Part shown: positions 36,078 to 46,305 of the stretch, piece by piece
Numbering within the stretch: the first letter of the stretch is position 1
Layout: the number at the start of each line of letters is the position of its first letter
DNA from: Pseudomonas sp. IPO3778
GTDB taxonomy: Bacteria > Pseudomonadota > Gammaproteobacteria > Pseudomonadales > Pseudomonadaceae
Direction: 5' to 3'
NCBI RefSeq assembly: GCF_013386825.1
Contig: NZ_JACARC010000039.1
Location: 1 to 64,000 of the forward strand
Length of the DNA: 64,000 nt
Made by a program: the position numbers and the translations under genes
The notes under the pieces: generated by a model
The model's database searches: none
What the model saw: only the letters and a program-made list of their open reading frames with translations
What the model was told of the DNA's origin: nothing

Positions 36078-37790
36078 TCAGACCTTGACGGGCGCGACTG
36101 TCAGCTCGGCCACTTCAGGGCGCTTGAGGAATGCATACACCACCGCCGTCAACACACTCCCCGCCACAATCGCAAACAGGTACAGCAGCGCATGGTTGAT
36201 CGCATTCGGGATCAGCATCACAAACAACCCGCCATGGGGCGCCATCAGCTTGCAGCCGAAATACATCGACAGCGCACCCGTCAGCGCACCGCCGGCGATG
36301 CTGGCCGGGATCACCCGCAGCGGGTCCTTGGCGGCAAACGGAATCGCGCCTTCGGAGATAAAGCACATACCGAGGATCAGCGCGGCCTTGCCGGCTTCGC
36401 GCTCGGTCTGGGCGAACTTGCGTCGCGCCAGGAAGGTGGCGATGCCCATGCCAATCGGCGGCACCATGCCGGCGGCCATGGTCGCGGCCATCGGCGCGCC
36501 GCTCTGGGCCGCCAGCAGGCCGACGGAAAACGCGTAGGCCGCCTTGTTGATCGGCCCGCCCAGGTCGACGCACATCATGCCGCCCAGCAAGATGCCCAGC
36601 AGCACGGCGTTGGTGGTGCCCATGGTGCTCAGGAAGTCGGTCAGGCCGGTGAGCATCTGCGCCACCGGCGGGCCGACCAGATAGATCATCGCCAGGCCGG
36701 TGAACAAGCTGGCCAGCAACGGGATGATCAGGATCGGCTTGAGCGCTTCGAGGCTCTGGGGCAAACGGATCGCGCGGCTGATGAATTTGACGCAGTAACC
36801 GGCCAGGAAACCGGCGAAAATCCCGCCGATAAAACCCGCGCCCAAGGTGCTGGCCAGCAGGCCGCCGATCATGCCCGGCGCCAGGCCAGGACGGTCGGCG
36901 ATCGAGTAGGCGATGTAACCCGCCAACAACGGCACCATCAGCATAAAGGCCTGGTCGCCGACGGTTTTGAGTGCGGCGGCCAGGGTGCCTTTTTCTTCAA
37001 AGGCATGAATGCCGAACACGAATGACAGGGCGATCAGCAGACCGCCTGCCACCACCATCGGCAGCATGAACGACACACCGGTGAGCAGGTGTTTGTAGAC
37101 ACCGGTCTTCTCCGATTTGGCCGCGGCGCCGCTGGCGGCAGACTCTTGCTTGCCTTCGGCCAGCGCCTTGTTGAGGGTCGCCTCCGATTGCTTGAGCGCG
37201 ATCCCGGTGCCACAGCGGTAGATTTTCTTGCCGGCAAACCGCTCGGTGGCGACTTCGATATCCGCCGCCAGCAGTACCACGTCGGCGTCACGAATCGCCT
37301 CGGGGCTCAGCGGCGTGCGCGCGCCGACCGAACCCTGGGTTTCCACTTGCAGGTCATAGCCCAGACGCTTGGCGGTTTGTTGCAGCGCTTCGGCGGCCAT
37401 GAAGGTGTGGGCAACGCCGGTCGGGCAGGCCGTGATCGCAACGATACGCGGCGTGCTTTTCGCCGGCGCCGCATCCGCTACCTGCACCTGGGCCTCTTCA
37501 GCCCCGCGACGCAGCACCGCGTCCACATCCTGCAATGCCTGAGCCGGCGTGCTACGGAATACCCGCTTGCCGACAAACCGCTGCATGTCCACCGGCGTGC
37601 TGCTGACCAGCAACACCCACTCGGCGGCTTCAATAGTGGCCGCCGACAACTGGCGTTCCGGGTGTTGCACGTCGACCACTTCGACGCTGGTGCTCCAGCC
37701 CTGGCGTTGCGCGGCGGCATCCAGCAAGCGGGCGCACAGCACACTGGTGACCATGCCATTCGGGCAGGCAGTAACAATGGCTAACTTCAT
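36078..37790 (-). CDS. fruA: Fructose-specific PTS permease EIIB'BC
   Basis: 570 residues from the ATG of MKLAIVTACPNG after AGAGGG; a TTG six bases earlier is less likely. A first EIIB-like domain (about 1-95) and a second (about 110-205, phosphocysteine in ITACPTGVAHTFMAAEAL) precede the EIIC domain with eight to ten helices (LTGVSFMLPMVVAGGLLIAL, GFIGGIFAGFLAGY, GMCFISEGAIPFAAKDP). It imports fructose as fructose 1-phosphate. Last gene of fruBKA. Confidence 0.95.
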   Translation of the reverse strand: MKLAIVTACPNGMVTSVLCARLLDAAAQRQGWSTSVEVVDVQHPERQLSAATIEAAEWVLLVSSTPVDMQRFVGKRVFRSTPAQALQDVDAVLRRGAEEAQVQVADAAPAKSTPRIVAITACPTGVAHTFMAAEALQQTAKRLGYDLQVETQGSVGARTPLSPEAIRDADVVLLAADIEVATERFAGKKIYRCGTGIALKQSEATLNKALAEGKQESAASGAAAKSEKTGVYKHLLTGVSFMLPMVVAGGLLIALSFVFGIHAFEEKGTLAAALKTVGDQAFMLMVPLLAGYIAYSIADRPGLAPGMIGGLLASTLGAGFIGGIFAGFLAGYCVKFISRAIRLPQSLEALKPILIIPLLASLFTGLAMIYLVGPPVAQMLTGLTDFLSTMGTTNAVLLGILLGGMMCVDLGGPINKAAYAFSVGLLAAQSGAPMAATMAAGMVPPIGMGIATFLARRKFAQTEREAGKAALILGMCFISEGAIPFAAKDPLRVIPASIAGGALTGALSMYFGCKLMAPHGGLFVMLIPNAINHALLYLFAIVAGSVLTAVVYAFLKRPEVAELTVAPVKV

Positions 37791-37801
37791 GACCAACCCT
37801 C

Positions 37802-38722
37802 TTATTGTTCTGTCAGCGGGCGCACATGGACGCCGCTCTGCAAAGACTCAAGCTGCGCGTGATCGCTGATGCCAAAGCCGATCTGCGTGACCGCCATCGC
37901 GGCAATCGCGGTGGCGCGTTGCAGGGTCTGCTCCGGCGTATCGCCACTGAGCAAACCGTGAAGCATCCCGGCCAGCAGCGAGTCGCCGGCACCTACGGTG
38001 CTGGCCACCGTGACCTTGGGGGGTGTGGCGTGCAGCGCCGTGCCCGGGCTGTACCAGCTCACGCCGGCGGCACCGTCGGAGACCACCACATGTTCCACAC
38101 CTTGGCGATGCAGTTGGCGGATGGCATCCGGGGAATGACCGAGGGCATCGGCCAGTTCTTCGGTATTGGGTTTGACCAACCACGGGCCGGCCTTCAGCCC
38201 GGCGCGCAGCGCTTCACCGCTGGTGTCCAGGGCGACTTTCAAGCCGAGGTTTTTCAGCGCTTCCAGCAAATCCTGGAACCACTGAGGACTGACGCCGCGC
38301 GGCAAGCTGCCGGCGACCACCACCGCATCGAATTCAGGGCCGATCACCGCCAGTAGTTTCAGCAGTTGCTTTTGCGCCTGCTCACTCACCCAAGGCCCCG
38401 GTGCATTGATGTCGGTGACCCGGCCATCCTGTTCGGCAATTTTGATATTGCTACGAGTTTCTCCTGGCACGCGAATGAACGCGTCGCCAAACCCACGGCT
38501 AGCGATCAGTGCATCGAACGCCTGCGGGTTCGCCGCACCCAGAAAGCCGCCCACGCTCACCTGGTGACCCAGGTCCGCCAGCACCTGGGCCACGTTCACG
38601 CCCTTGCCGGCGGCATGGGTGATCATCGCTTCGCTGCGGTTGACTTCACCCGGTTCCAGGCGCGCCAGGCGCACCGTCAGGTCCAACGCCGGGTTCAGCG
38701 TCAGGCTTAAAATCCTTGCCAT
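37802..38722 (-). CDS. fruK: 1-phosphofructokinase
   Basis: 306 residues, PfkB/ribokinase family. The N-terminal ILSLTLNPALDLTV, the substrate motif AAGKGVNVAQVLADLG and the ATP/catalytic motif VGAGDSLLAGMLHG (general base Asp) are present. It converts fructose 1-phosphate to fructose 1,6-bisphosphate. Its ATG directly abuts the fruB stop codon (TAAATG), so translation is probably coupled; fruA follows after 11 bases. Confidence 0.95.
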   Translation of the reverse strand: MARILSLTLNPALDLTVRLARLEPGEVNRSEAMITHAAGKGVNVAQVLADLGHQVSVGGFLGAANPQAFDALIASRGFGDAFIRVPGETRSNIKIAEQDGRVTDINAPGPWVSEQAQKQLLKLLAVIGPEFDAVVVAGSLPRGVSPQWFQDLLEALKNLGLKVALDTSGEALRAGLKAGPWLVKPNTEELADALGHSPDAIRQLHRQGVEHVVVSDGAAGVSWYSPGTALHATPPKVTVASTVGAGDSLLAGMLHGLLSGDTPEQTLQRATAIAAMAVTQIGFGISDHAQLESLQSGVHVRPLTEQ

Positions 38723-41581
38723 TTACACGGCCTCCACAAGCGCACGCACTTCGGCGGGGGAACCCACCGCCAGGGCTTTTTGTGCCAGGCCTTGAGCCTC
38801 GCGCAGACTGATTTCACGCACCCGCGCCTTGACCTCGGGGATGCTGCGCGCCGACACGCTCAGCTCATCCACACCCAGGCCGATCAGCACCGGAACCGCC
38901 AGCGGGTCAGCCGCCAATTCGCCGCACACGCCCACCCACTTGCCATGGGCATGGGCCGCGCGCACGGTGATGTCGATCAGTTGCAGCACCGCCGGGTGCA
39001 GGCCATCCGCCTGGGCCGACAGCGTCGGGTGGCCACGGTCAATGGCCAGGGTGTACTGGGTCAGGTCGTTGGTGCCGACGCTGAAGAAGTCCACTTCCTT
39101 GGCCAGTACCGGCGCCAGCAAGGCGGCCGACGGCACTTCGATCATGATCCCCAGTTGCAGGTCGGCCACCGGGATTTCCAGGCGCAGGCGCTCGGTCATG
39201 TCCCGGGCCTGGCGCCACTCGTCCACGCTGCCGACCATGGGGAACATGATGCGCAGCGGGCGGTTGTCCGCCGAGCGCAACAGCGCACGCAATTGCGCTT
39301 CCATGACCTGCGGGCGTTGCAGGGTCAGGCGAATGCCGCGCACACCGAGGAAGGGGTTTTCTTCCTTGGCGATCGGCCAGTAAGGCAGCGGTTTGTCGCC
39401 GCCCACATCGAGGGTGCGCACCACCAGTGGCCGGCCGTCGAGGCCGTCGAGCACGCGGCGGTATTCGGCCTCTTGGGTGGCTTCATCGGGCGCCTGTTTG
39501 TGGGCCATGAAAATCAGCTCGGTACGCAGCAGGCCGATGCCTTCGGCGCCCTGCTCCACCGCGCTGGCAACCCCGGCGCTTTCGCCGATATTGGCGAACA
39601 CTTCGACGGCATGGCCGTCGCGGGTCAGGGCCGGCTCATGGCGTTGCGCGGCGGCGGCCTGCAGGCGTTGTTCGCGGGTGTCGCGCTCTACGGCGGCGCG
39701 CTGCAACGTGACGGCGTCGGCGTCGACATGCAGGCGGCCGCGTTGGCCATCGAGCAACAACGGCGTGCCGGATGCCAGCAGCAACACGGCAGGGCCAGCA
39801 CCCACCAGCGCAGGAATGCCCAGGGCGCGGGCGACGATGGCGCTGTGGGCGGTGGCGCCACCACGGGCGGTGAGGATGCCGGCAACGCGCACCGGGTCCA
39901 GGCGGGCGACGTCTGACGGGCCGACTTCGTCCATCACCAGAATGTAGGGTTCGTCGGGCTCCTGGGCAGTTTCAACACCGCACAGCTGGGCCAACACGCG
40001 GCGGCCAATGTCACGCAGATCGGCAGCGCGCTCGGCCAGCAAGGCGTCCTGCAGCGATTCCTGCTGCCTGGCGGCGGCTTCGATCACGCTCATCCAGGCG
40101 GCTTCGGCGCTTTCGCCTTGCTTGAGGCGCGTCTCGACTTCGTCGGTCAGTTCCGGGTCGTCGAGCATCTCTTGATGGGTGATGAAAATCTCGCGAATGG
40201 CCTTGGATTTACTGCGCTCGATCAAGCCCTGGATATCCTGGCGCACGTCGGTCAACGCGGTGTGCAGGCGCTGGCGCTCGATCACCGGCGACTCACCACG
40301 CAGCGGGTATTCAAAGGGTTGCAGCACCTGGATATGCGCCGGGCCAATCGCAATGCCGGGGGCGGCGGCGATGGCCTGGATCAGGCTGCCGGACACGGGT
40401 GCGCTGAGCACCGGCTCGATATCGACCACTGCCTGTTGGGTACTGACTGCTGGCAACGGCTCGACGTCTTCGCCCAGGCCTTCTTCCACCGCAGCCAACA
40501 AAGCAGGCAAGGCATCACCGGCAATGCCCGGCTCCGCCACAAACTCCAACACCTGACCACGCCGGGCGCCGAGGCTCAACAGCTTGCTCAGGCTTTTTAC
40601 CGACACCGCGCTGACGTCGCCATCGACGATACGCACGCGGATTTCACCGTCAAAACTTTTCGCCAGTTGCGCAAGGATCTTTGCCGGCCGCGCGTGCAAG
40701 CCATGGGCGTTGGCCAGGGCGATACGCACGCTTGGCCAGTCGGCGGGCAGTTCACCGCCAAGCACTTCCAGCACGGCCCGGCTGCTGGTGGCACGGCCGA
40801 GCTCCTGGCCACGGCCTTCGATCAGCAAGGCACACAGGCGCTCAAGCAAGGTTTGGTGGGCCTCACCGAGGCTGGCCAGGCAGAACAGGCCGCTCAAGGG
40901 CTGGCCCAGGTAACGCATGGGTTTGTCCGGGGTGACAAAGGCCAGGCCCGGACGCTTGACGGTCTGCTCACTGTGCAGCCACCACAGGCCATCGCCCAGG
41001 GGCAGCGCGTCGACTTGTTGCAGCACGGCGGCAAAGCCATTGCTCACGCAATCGGCCTGGCGCAGCAGGCGGGCTCCGCGCCACACCAACTCTTCGAAAT
41101 CGTCAGCCGACACGCCCAGGCCAATCATCTGTGCGTCCAGCGCCAGCTCCTGCGGCGCGCCTTGCAGCAGTTTCAGCAAGGCTTCGGCAGAGCTGGCGCG
41201 ACGCAGGGCCTGGCCCAGGTCGGTTTCACCGAGGGCGCGGGTCAGCAGTTGCAGCAGGCGCAGGTGTTCGTCGGATTTGGCGGCAATGCCGATGGCCAGG
41301 TACACGATCTGGCCATCGCCCCAATCCACGCCGTCAGGAAATTGCAGCAGGCGCACACCGGTGGCAAACACCTGGTCGCGGGTTTCGGGGGTGCCGTGGG
41401 GGATGGCAATGCCTTGGCCGAGAAAGGTCGAGCCTTGGGCTTCACGCGCTTGCAAGCCACTGAGGTAACCCTCGGCGACCAGGCCATCGGCCACCAGTTT
41501 TTCAGCGAGCAGTTGCAAGGCAGCAGACTTATCCACAGCCGTCTGGCCCATGGATATCTGCTCGTGGGTGAGCTCAAGCAT
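38723..41581 (-). CDS. fruB: Multiphosphoryl transfer protein FruB (EIIA-HPr-EI fusion)
   Basis: 952 residues. EIIA at 1-145 has phospho-histidine H62 in IAIPHGTPE. A linker or second EIIA-like segment spans about 150-275. HPr lies at about 283-370 with H296 in HGLHARPAK. Enzyme I begins about 400, with H579 in RGGATAHSAIVARALG, and its PEP-binding C-terminal domain carries FSVGTNDLTQYTLA and HPTL. The single chain passes phosphate from PEP to FruA. First gene of the operon; the upstream region carries a Cra-type operator. Confidence 0.96.
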   Translation of the reverse strand: MLELTHEQISMGQTAVDKSAALQLLAEKLVADGLVAEGYLSGLQAREAQGSTFLGQGIAIPHGTPETRDQVFATGVRLLQFPDGVDWGDGQIVYLAIGIAAKSDEHLRLLQLLTRALGETDLGQALRRASSAEALLKLLQGAPQELALDAQMIGLGVSADDFEELVWRGARLLRQADCVSNGFAAVLQQVDALPLGDGLWWLHSEQTVKRPGLAFVTPDKPMRYLGQPLSGLFCLASLGEAHQTLLERLCALLIEGRGQELGRATSSRAVLEVLGGELPADWPSVRIALANAHGLHARPAKILAQLAKSFDGEIRVRIVDGDVSAVSVKSLSKLLSLGARRGQVLEFVAEPGIAGDALPALLAAVEEGLGEDVEPLPAVSTQQAVVDIEPVLSAPVSGSLIQAIAAAPGIAIGPAHIQVLQPFEYPLRGESPVIERQRLHTALTDVRQDIQGLIERSKSKAIREIFITHQEMLDDPELTDEVETRLKQGESAEAAWMSVIEAAARQQESLQDALLAERAADLRDIGRRVLAQLCGVETAQEPDEPYILVMDEVGPSDVARLDPVRVAGILTARGGATAHSAIVARALGIPALVGAGPAVLLLASGTPLLLDGQRGRLHVDADAVTLQRAAVERDTREQRLQAAAAQRHEPALTRDGHAVEVFANIGESAGVASAVEQGAEGIGLLRTELIFMAHKQAPDEATQEAEYRRVLDGLDGRPLVVRTLDVGGDKPLPYWPIAKEENPFLGVRGIRLTLQRPQVMEAQLRALLRSADNRPLRIMFPMVGSVDEWRQARDMTERLRLEIPVADLQLGIMIEVPSAALLAPVLAKEVDFFSVGTNDLTQYTLAIDRGHPTLSAQADGLHPAVLQLIDITVRAAHAHGKWVGVCGELAADPLAVPVLIGLGVDELSVSARSIPEVKARVREISLREAQGLAQKALAVGSPAEVRALVEAV

Positions 41582-41717
41582 GCCGTTCTCCTAGTTAGTG
41601 CGGCGGGCGCACTAGGTATTATTTTGAATAAATCAGTGCAAAGGCGTTCGAATTAATTGACTGTGCGGTCAGTTGGCAGGACCACACTCGTCGCGATAAT
41701 CGTAAAAATACGCTTGC

Positions 41718-41729
41718 TGAAACGTTTAA
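41718..41729. promoter_or_regulatory. FruR/Cra operator in the fruB-fruR divergent region
   Basis: TGAAACGTTTAA is the exact reverse complement of TTAAACGTTTCA, the Cra site I recall for the P. putida fruBKA promoter. It is 137 bp upstream of fruB and 146 bp upstream of fruR. A second imperfect palindrome, GTAATCGGTTAC (41816-41827), lies nearer fruR. Confidence 0.8.
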
Positions 41730-41874
41730 TCTAGAATTTATGGCAGATTACGCGTTAATTAAGCATGATTGAAGCGCCACTCGGCTGTTGAGTTGCGACA
41801 ATGGTCGCCTGCAGTAATCGGTTACGATTGGACAAAATGTCGGGGCAAGCTCTAAAAAACAAGGAAATCCCGGT

Positions 41875-42870
41875 TTGAAACTCAGTGATATCGCGCGCAT
41901 TGCCGGTGTGTCTGTGACCACCGCCAGCTACGTCATCAACGGTAAGGCCGAACAGCAACGGATCAGCAGCGCAACCGTCGAACGGGTGCGCGCCGTGGTT
42001 GAAGAACATGGCTTTACACCCAATCCCCAGGCCGCCGGGCTGCGCAGCCGGCACACCCGTACCTTGGGTTTTATCCTGCCGGACCTGGAAAACCCCAGTT
42101 ACGCACGCATCGCCAAGCTCCTGGAGCAAGGCGCCCGGGCCCGCGGCTATCAACTGCTGATCGCCAGCTCCGATGACGACGCCAACAGTGAGCGGCAATT
42201 GCTGCAATTGTTCCGCGCCCGCCGGTGCGATGCGCTGTTTGTCGCCAGCTGCCTGCCGGCCAGCGACGACAGCTACCGCGAACTGCAAGCCAAGGGTTTG
42301 CCGGTGATCGCCATCGACCGGGTGATGGAGTCTACGCAGTTTTGCTCGGTGGTCAGCGATGATCGCCAGGCCTGCCAGCAGTTGACCAGCAGCCTGCTAC
42401 AACCGCTGCCCAAGCAAATCGTGTTGATCGGCGCGCGGCCCGAGCTGAGCATCAGCCAGGAGCGTGCCGCCGGCTTCAAGCAAGCGCTCAAAGACTTCAG
42501 CGGTGAAGTGCTGATCGAACAGGGTGAGTCCTTCAGTCGCGACTGTGGCCGACAGTTGATGGAGCAATTGCTGCAGAGCCTGGGGCACTTGCCTGACGCG
42601 CTGGTGACGACGTCCTACGTCCTGCTGCAAGGGGTGTTTGATGCGCTGCATGACTTCCCACTCAAATCCCGCCCGCTGCGCCTCGGCACGTTTGGTGACA
42701 CCCAGTTGCTGGATTTCCTGCCGCTGCCGGTGAACGCCATGGCCCAGCAACACCCATTGATCGCCGACACCGCGCTGCGCCTGGCGCTGGCGGCCATTGA
42801 AGAACAGCACTACGCCCCGGGCGTGCATGCCATCGGCCGTACGTTCAAGCAGCGGATTCACTCGGAGTAA
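41875..42870 (+). CDS. fruR: LacI-family fructose repressor FruR/Cra
   Basis: 331 residues from a TTG start following AAGGAAATCCCGG; no ATG alternative gives an intact DNA-binding domain. The N-terminal helix-turn-helix and hinge (LSDIARIAGVSVTTASYVIN) and the periplasmic-binding-like effector domain (RTLGFILPDLENPSYARIAK) are intact. The effector in Pseudomonas Cra is fructose 1-phosphate. Divergent from fruB and placed to repress fruBKA. Confidence 0.93.
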   Translation: MKLSDIARIAGVSVTTASYVINGKAEQQRISSATVERVRAVVEEHGFTPNPQAAGLRSRHTRTLGFILPDLENPSYARIAKLLEQGARARGYQLLIASSDDDANSERQLLQLFRARRCDALFVASCLPASDDSYRELQAKGLPVIAIDRVMESTQFCSVVSDDRQACQQLTSSLLQPLPKQIVLIGARPELSISQERAAGFKQALKDFSGEVLIEQGESFSRDCGRQLMEQLLQSLGHLPDALVTTSYVLLQGVFDALHDFPLKSRPLRLGTFGDTQLLDFLPLPVNAMAQQHPLIADTALRLALAAIEEQHYAPGVHAIGRTFKQRIHSE

Positions 42871-42875
42871 GCGGT

Positions 42876-43652
42876 GTGGAGCTGATCGACAGCCACACCC
42901 ATCTGGACTTCCCGGACTTCGATGGCGACCGTCGTGAAGTCCTGGGCCGCAGCCGCCAGTTGGGCGTGCGCAGGATGGTGGTGCTGGGGGTCTATCAGCA
43001 GAATTGGCAACGGCTGTGGGACCTGGTGCAAACGGATTCGGACTTATTTGCGGCCTTCGGCCTGCATCCGGTGTACCTCGATGACCATCGCCCCGTCGAC
43101 CTGACGGAACTGGGCGACTGGCTGACCCGCCTGAGCGGCCACCGGCAACTGTGTGCGGTGGGGGAAATCGGCCTGGATTATTTCCTTGAACAGCTGGACC
43201 GCGAACGCCAGCAGGCTTTGTTTGAAGCCCAACTGAAGCTGGCGGTGGATTTCCAGCGACCGGCGCTGCTGCATGTGCGCCGCAGCCACGCGGCCGTGAT
43301 CGCCACGCTCAAGCGTATTCACCTGCCGCGCGGTGGCATCATTCACGCGTTCGCCGGCAGCCAGGAAGAAGCCCGGGAATACATCAAGCTCGGTTTCAAA
43401 CTCGGGCTGGGCGGCGCGGCGACGTGGCCGCAAGCCCTGCGCATGCACAAGGTCATTGCCCGTTTGCCCCTGGACGCCGTGGTGCTGGAAACCGATTCAC
43501 CCGACATGGCGCCCGTGATGTACCCCGGCCAACGCAACAGCCCCGAACACCTGCCGGACATCTGCACGGCCCTGGCGGAGCGCATGGGTATCAGCCCTTC
43601 AGCGCTGGCCGAAGCGAGCACCCGTAATGCCTGCGAGCTGTTCAACTGGTAG
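42876..43652 (+). CDS. TatD-family metal-dependent hydrolase
   Basis: 258 residues from a GTG six bases after fruR, so probably co-transcribed with it. TIM-barrel metal ligands: HTH in DSHTHLDF (residues 5-7), E in GEIGLDYF, H in LLHVRRSH and HAFAGS, and D in ETDSPDMAP. Relatives are 3'-5' DNases or RNases. Its last 54 bases overlap the convergent zinc-ribbon gene. Confidence 0.93.
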   Translation: MELIDSHTHLDFPDFDGDRREVLGRSRQLGVRRMVVLGVYQQNWQRLWDLVQTDSDLFAAFGLHPVYLDDHRPVDLTELGDWLTRLSGHRQLCAVGEIGLDYFLEQLDRERQQALFEAQLKLAVDFQRPALLHVRRSHAAVIATLKRIHLPRGGIIHAFAGSQEEAREYIKLGFKLGLGGAATWPQALRMHKVIARLPLDAVVLETDSPDMAPVMYPGQRNSPEHLPDICTALAERMGISPSALAEASTRNACELFNW

Positions 43653-44030
43653 GGGTTTTACCTCACGCAGTGTCAGGGTCATTCGCTGCCGGTGACGGGC
43701 ATAGCGCAACGTCATGAAGTAAATAAGAACCGCCATCAGCGAGACATTGAGCTGCCCGACCACACTGATCAGGCCTATCCACTCGGCGACCAACGCCACC
43801 AACAGTGCCGCACAGGTGAGCACAATCATGCTCGGGCGCAGCAGGCCCAGATTGTCCAGGGACTTAAACTGTTTCAACTGTTTGGGGCAACTCGGTTCCA
43901 CACCCTTGTGGCAATACGGGCAATCAAAGGGTTCGTTGATCGCAATGGCATTGAGCTGCCAGGGCTTGAGTTCAAAGGAAATATTGCAAAGGGCGCAACG
44001 CCCTCTGACGCCGACAAGTGCAGCGGCCAT
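43599..44030 (-). CDS. Zinc-ribbon membrane protein of unknown function
   Basis: 143 residues from the ATG preceded by CGGAGG. The N-terminal half holds two CxxC pairs (CALC and CPYC, spaced about 26) for a rubredoxin-like zinc ribbon. Two membrane helices follow at about 68-88 and 93-110, then a basic tail. I do not recognise a named family. It overlaps the end of the TatD gene by 54 bp, which is unusual but both frames look real. Confidence 0.7.
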   Translation of the reverse strand: MAAALVGVRGRCALCNISFELKPWQLNAIAINEPFDCPYCHKGVEPSCPKQLKQFKSLDNLGLLRPSMIVLTCAALLVALVAEWIGLISVVGQLNVSLMAVLIYFMTLRYARHRQRMTLTLREVKPLPVEQLAGITGARFGQR

Positions 44031-44150
44031 GACCGAACCTCCGCGAAAATGGATGGCGCAAATTCTCGCCCATTTTGGCAGCTGGAAAAGATCAACGCCA
44101 AAAACAAGACAAGTGCCACGCCATCCACGAAGTAATCCTACAACCACACC

Positions 44151-46182
44151 TCACACCCGAAAGGCACCGATCAACTGCTTGAGCTCGATCACTTGCAACG
44201 ATAACTGCCGGCTGGCCTCTTCGGTCTGGTGCGCGCCCTGCGCCGCGTGCTCACCGGCAAGGTTGATCTCGACGATATTCTGATCGATGTCGTGGGCCAC
44301 GGCGGTCTGCTGCTCGACGGCGGCGGCAATCTGCTGGTTCTGGTCAACGATCATGCCTACAGCACCAAGGATATTTTCCAGAGCCCTCTGGACTTTTTCC
44401 GACTGCCCCACCGTGCCATTGGCCATCTCATGGCTGGTGCCCATGGCCTTCACCGCAGCACCGACGCCGCTGTGGAGCTTGGCGATCATCTGTTCGATTT
44501 CCTCGGTGGAGTGCTGGGTGCGCCGGGCCAGGGTGCGCACTTCATCGGCCACCACGGCAAAACCCCGCCCTTGCTCGCCGGCGCGCGCGGCCTCGATGGC
44601 GGCATTCAGCGCCAGCAGATTGGTTTGTTCGGCGATGCTCTTGATCACTTCCAGCACGCGGCTGATGGATTGGCTGTCGATGGCCAACTGGTTGATCACC
44701 CGCACCGACTGATCGATCTCAGAGGCCAGCGCCGCGATGCTGCCTTGCTGGGATTGCACCAGGCCGCGACCGCTGACGGTTTCATCGTTGACGCTGTGGG
44801 CACTGCTGACCGCCGCCGCCGCGCTGCGCGCCACTTCCTGGGCGGTGGATGACATCTGGTTCATGGCGGTCGCCACGTGTTCGATCTGGCTGCGCTGGCC
44901 GGACACGGCCTGGTTGCTGCGAGCCGACACCGACTCCACTTGCCCCGCCTGATGTTCGACCTGATTGACGGTGTGGCCTACCCGCTCGATCAGGTCATGG
45001 ATTTTAGCCACGGTGCCGTTGAACACCTGCCCCAGGTCACCCAGCTCGTCACGGCTGTGGGCAACGAAGCTGACAGTCATATCCCCCGCCGCCACTTTGT
45101 CCATCATCGCCCCGAGGCGGCGCAGGGTGGTGCGGGTGGAGGCATAGAAACCGGCGTACAAATAGAAGATCAGCAAGAATACCGACACCAGGGCCGTCAC
45201 CAATCCGATCATGTGCGTGCGGTTTTCTGACAGGCGCTGCTCCAGTTGCTGTTCAAGAAAGGTCAGGGTGGCTTCGTCGAGCTGGTAGGTCTTGGCCATC
45301 AATGTGCTGACCGCGTCGTAGAAACCTTGCCATGGAGCGTCGAGGGTTTCGGCCATCACCACCTGTTCTTCGAACAACTCGCTGCCTTGTTTGAGGCTGG
45401 CCTTGCTCGCGTCCGCCAGGCTGGCCAGCGCGGCGTGGGCGGGTTTGCTGGAGCCAAGGGCGTCTTGCAGCTTCAGGCCGTATTCAGCCTGGAGCTTTTC
45501 CAGTTGTTGCAGCAACTCATCAAAACGGGTGCTGGACGACGAGTTGAGAAAGCCTTGGCCCAAGGAGTAAGCGCCCATGGCCCGGCCTTCGCCCAGGGTC
45601 TGGGTGACTTGCGGGGTGACGCTGGTGATCAGTTCGCTGAGTTGGCGCAGGTCGCCTTGGGGGTCGCGGCTCAGGCCGGATTGGCCTGGCAATGATCTGG
45701 CTGAGCATCTGCGCCTTGTTGAGGAGTTTGCCGATCAGTGCGCTTTTGCTGAGCAGCGAGGTTTCCTGCTGCTGGGCCTTGAAGGCGGCGATCAGCTCAT
45801 CGCGCTTGGCGTCAAATGCGGCGGCTTGTTCGGGGTCTGCGGAGAGGGCTTGGAGGCCCTGCAGGCGTTGTAACAGGCTCTGTTCGAGGGCGGTGATTGT
45901 GCTTTCGATATCACCGGCCTTGCCTGATTGGCCGAGGGTGGCGTTGATCTGCACCTGGTTGTTCAGGGTTTCCAGGTCGCGGCGCAGGGCCAGGCTGCTG
46001 CCCAGCAGGTCGAGGCTTTGCAATTCGATACGGGTGCCCTGGAACTCGCGCCAGGAGTCACGCACCAGGTAATAGTTGGTGGCCAGCATCGGCAGCAGGA
46101 ACAACACGCTGATGAGGCTGAACTTCATGCCGAAGGTCAGGCGGTTCATGAACGCGACGGCGGGATAGAGCAAGCTCTTCAC
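44151..46182 (-). pseudogene. Methyl-accepting chemotaxis protein, frameshifted
   Basis: Two reading frames together encode one chemoreceptor of about 677 residues. The upstream part starts at a GTG (46182, after AAGGGAG). It contains the first membrane helix (MKFSLISVLFLLPMLATNYY) and part of a helical sensor domain up to QMLSQIIA near 45690. The downstream frame resumes at once with QSGLSRDPQGDL and covers the rest of the sensor domain, the second helix (ENRTHMIGLVTALVSVFLLI), HAMP and the signalling hairpin (EQTNLLALNAAIEAARAGEQ) to 44151. The shift maps to about 45685-45691. Beyond it the first frame is Pro/Arg-rich nonsense. It is either a true mutation or a sequencing error. No CheR-tether pentapeptide is seen at the C-terminus. 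Confidence 0.85.
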
Positions 46183-46305
46183 AGGTGAACTCCCTTTTCT
46201 TTTATTTTTATTGAGGGCGCAGGGCGGCGGCAGATAGCCACTATTTGGCGCTCTGTCTGTATAGCTCAATTCGAAAAGGAGGTTTGTAACTTAAGGTTAA
46301 CGAAG

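Noticed and set aside
36069-41656. Long plus-strand frames opposite fruA, fruK and fruB
   Set aside because: All are antisense to convincingly conserved genes and carry typical shadow composition.
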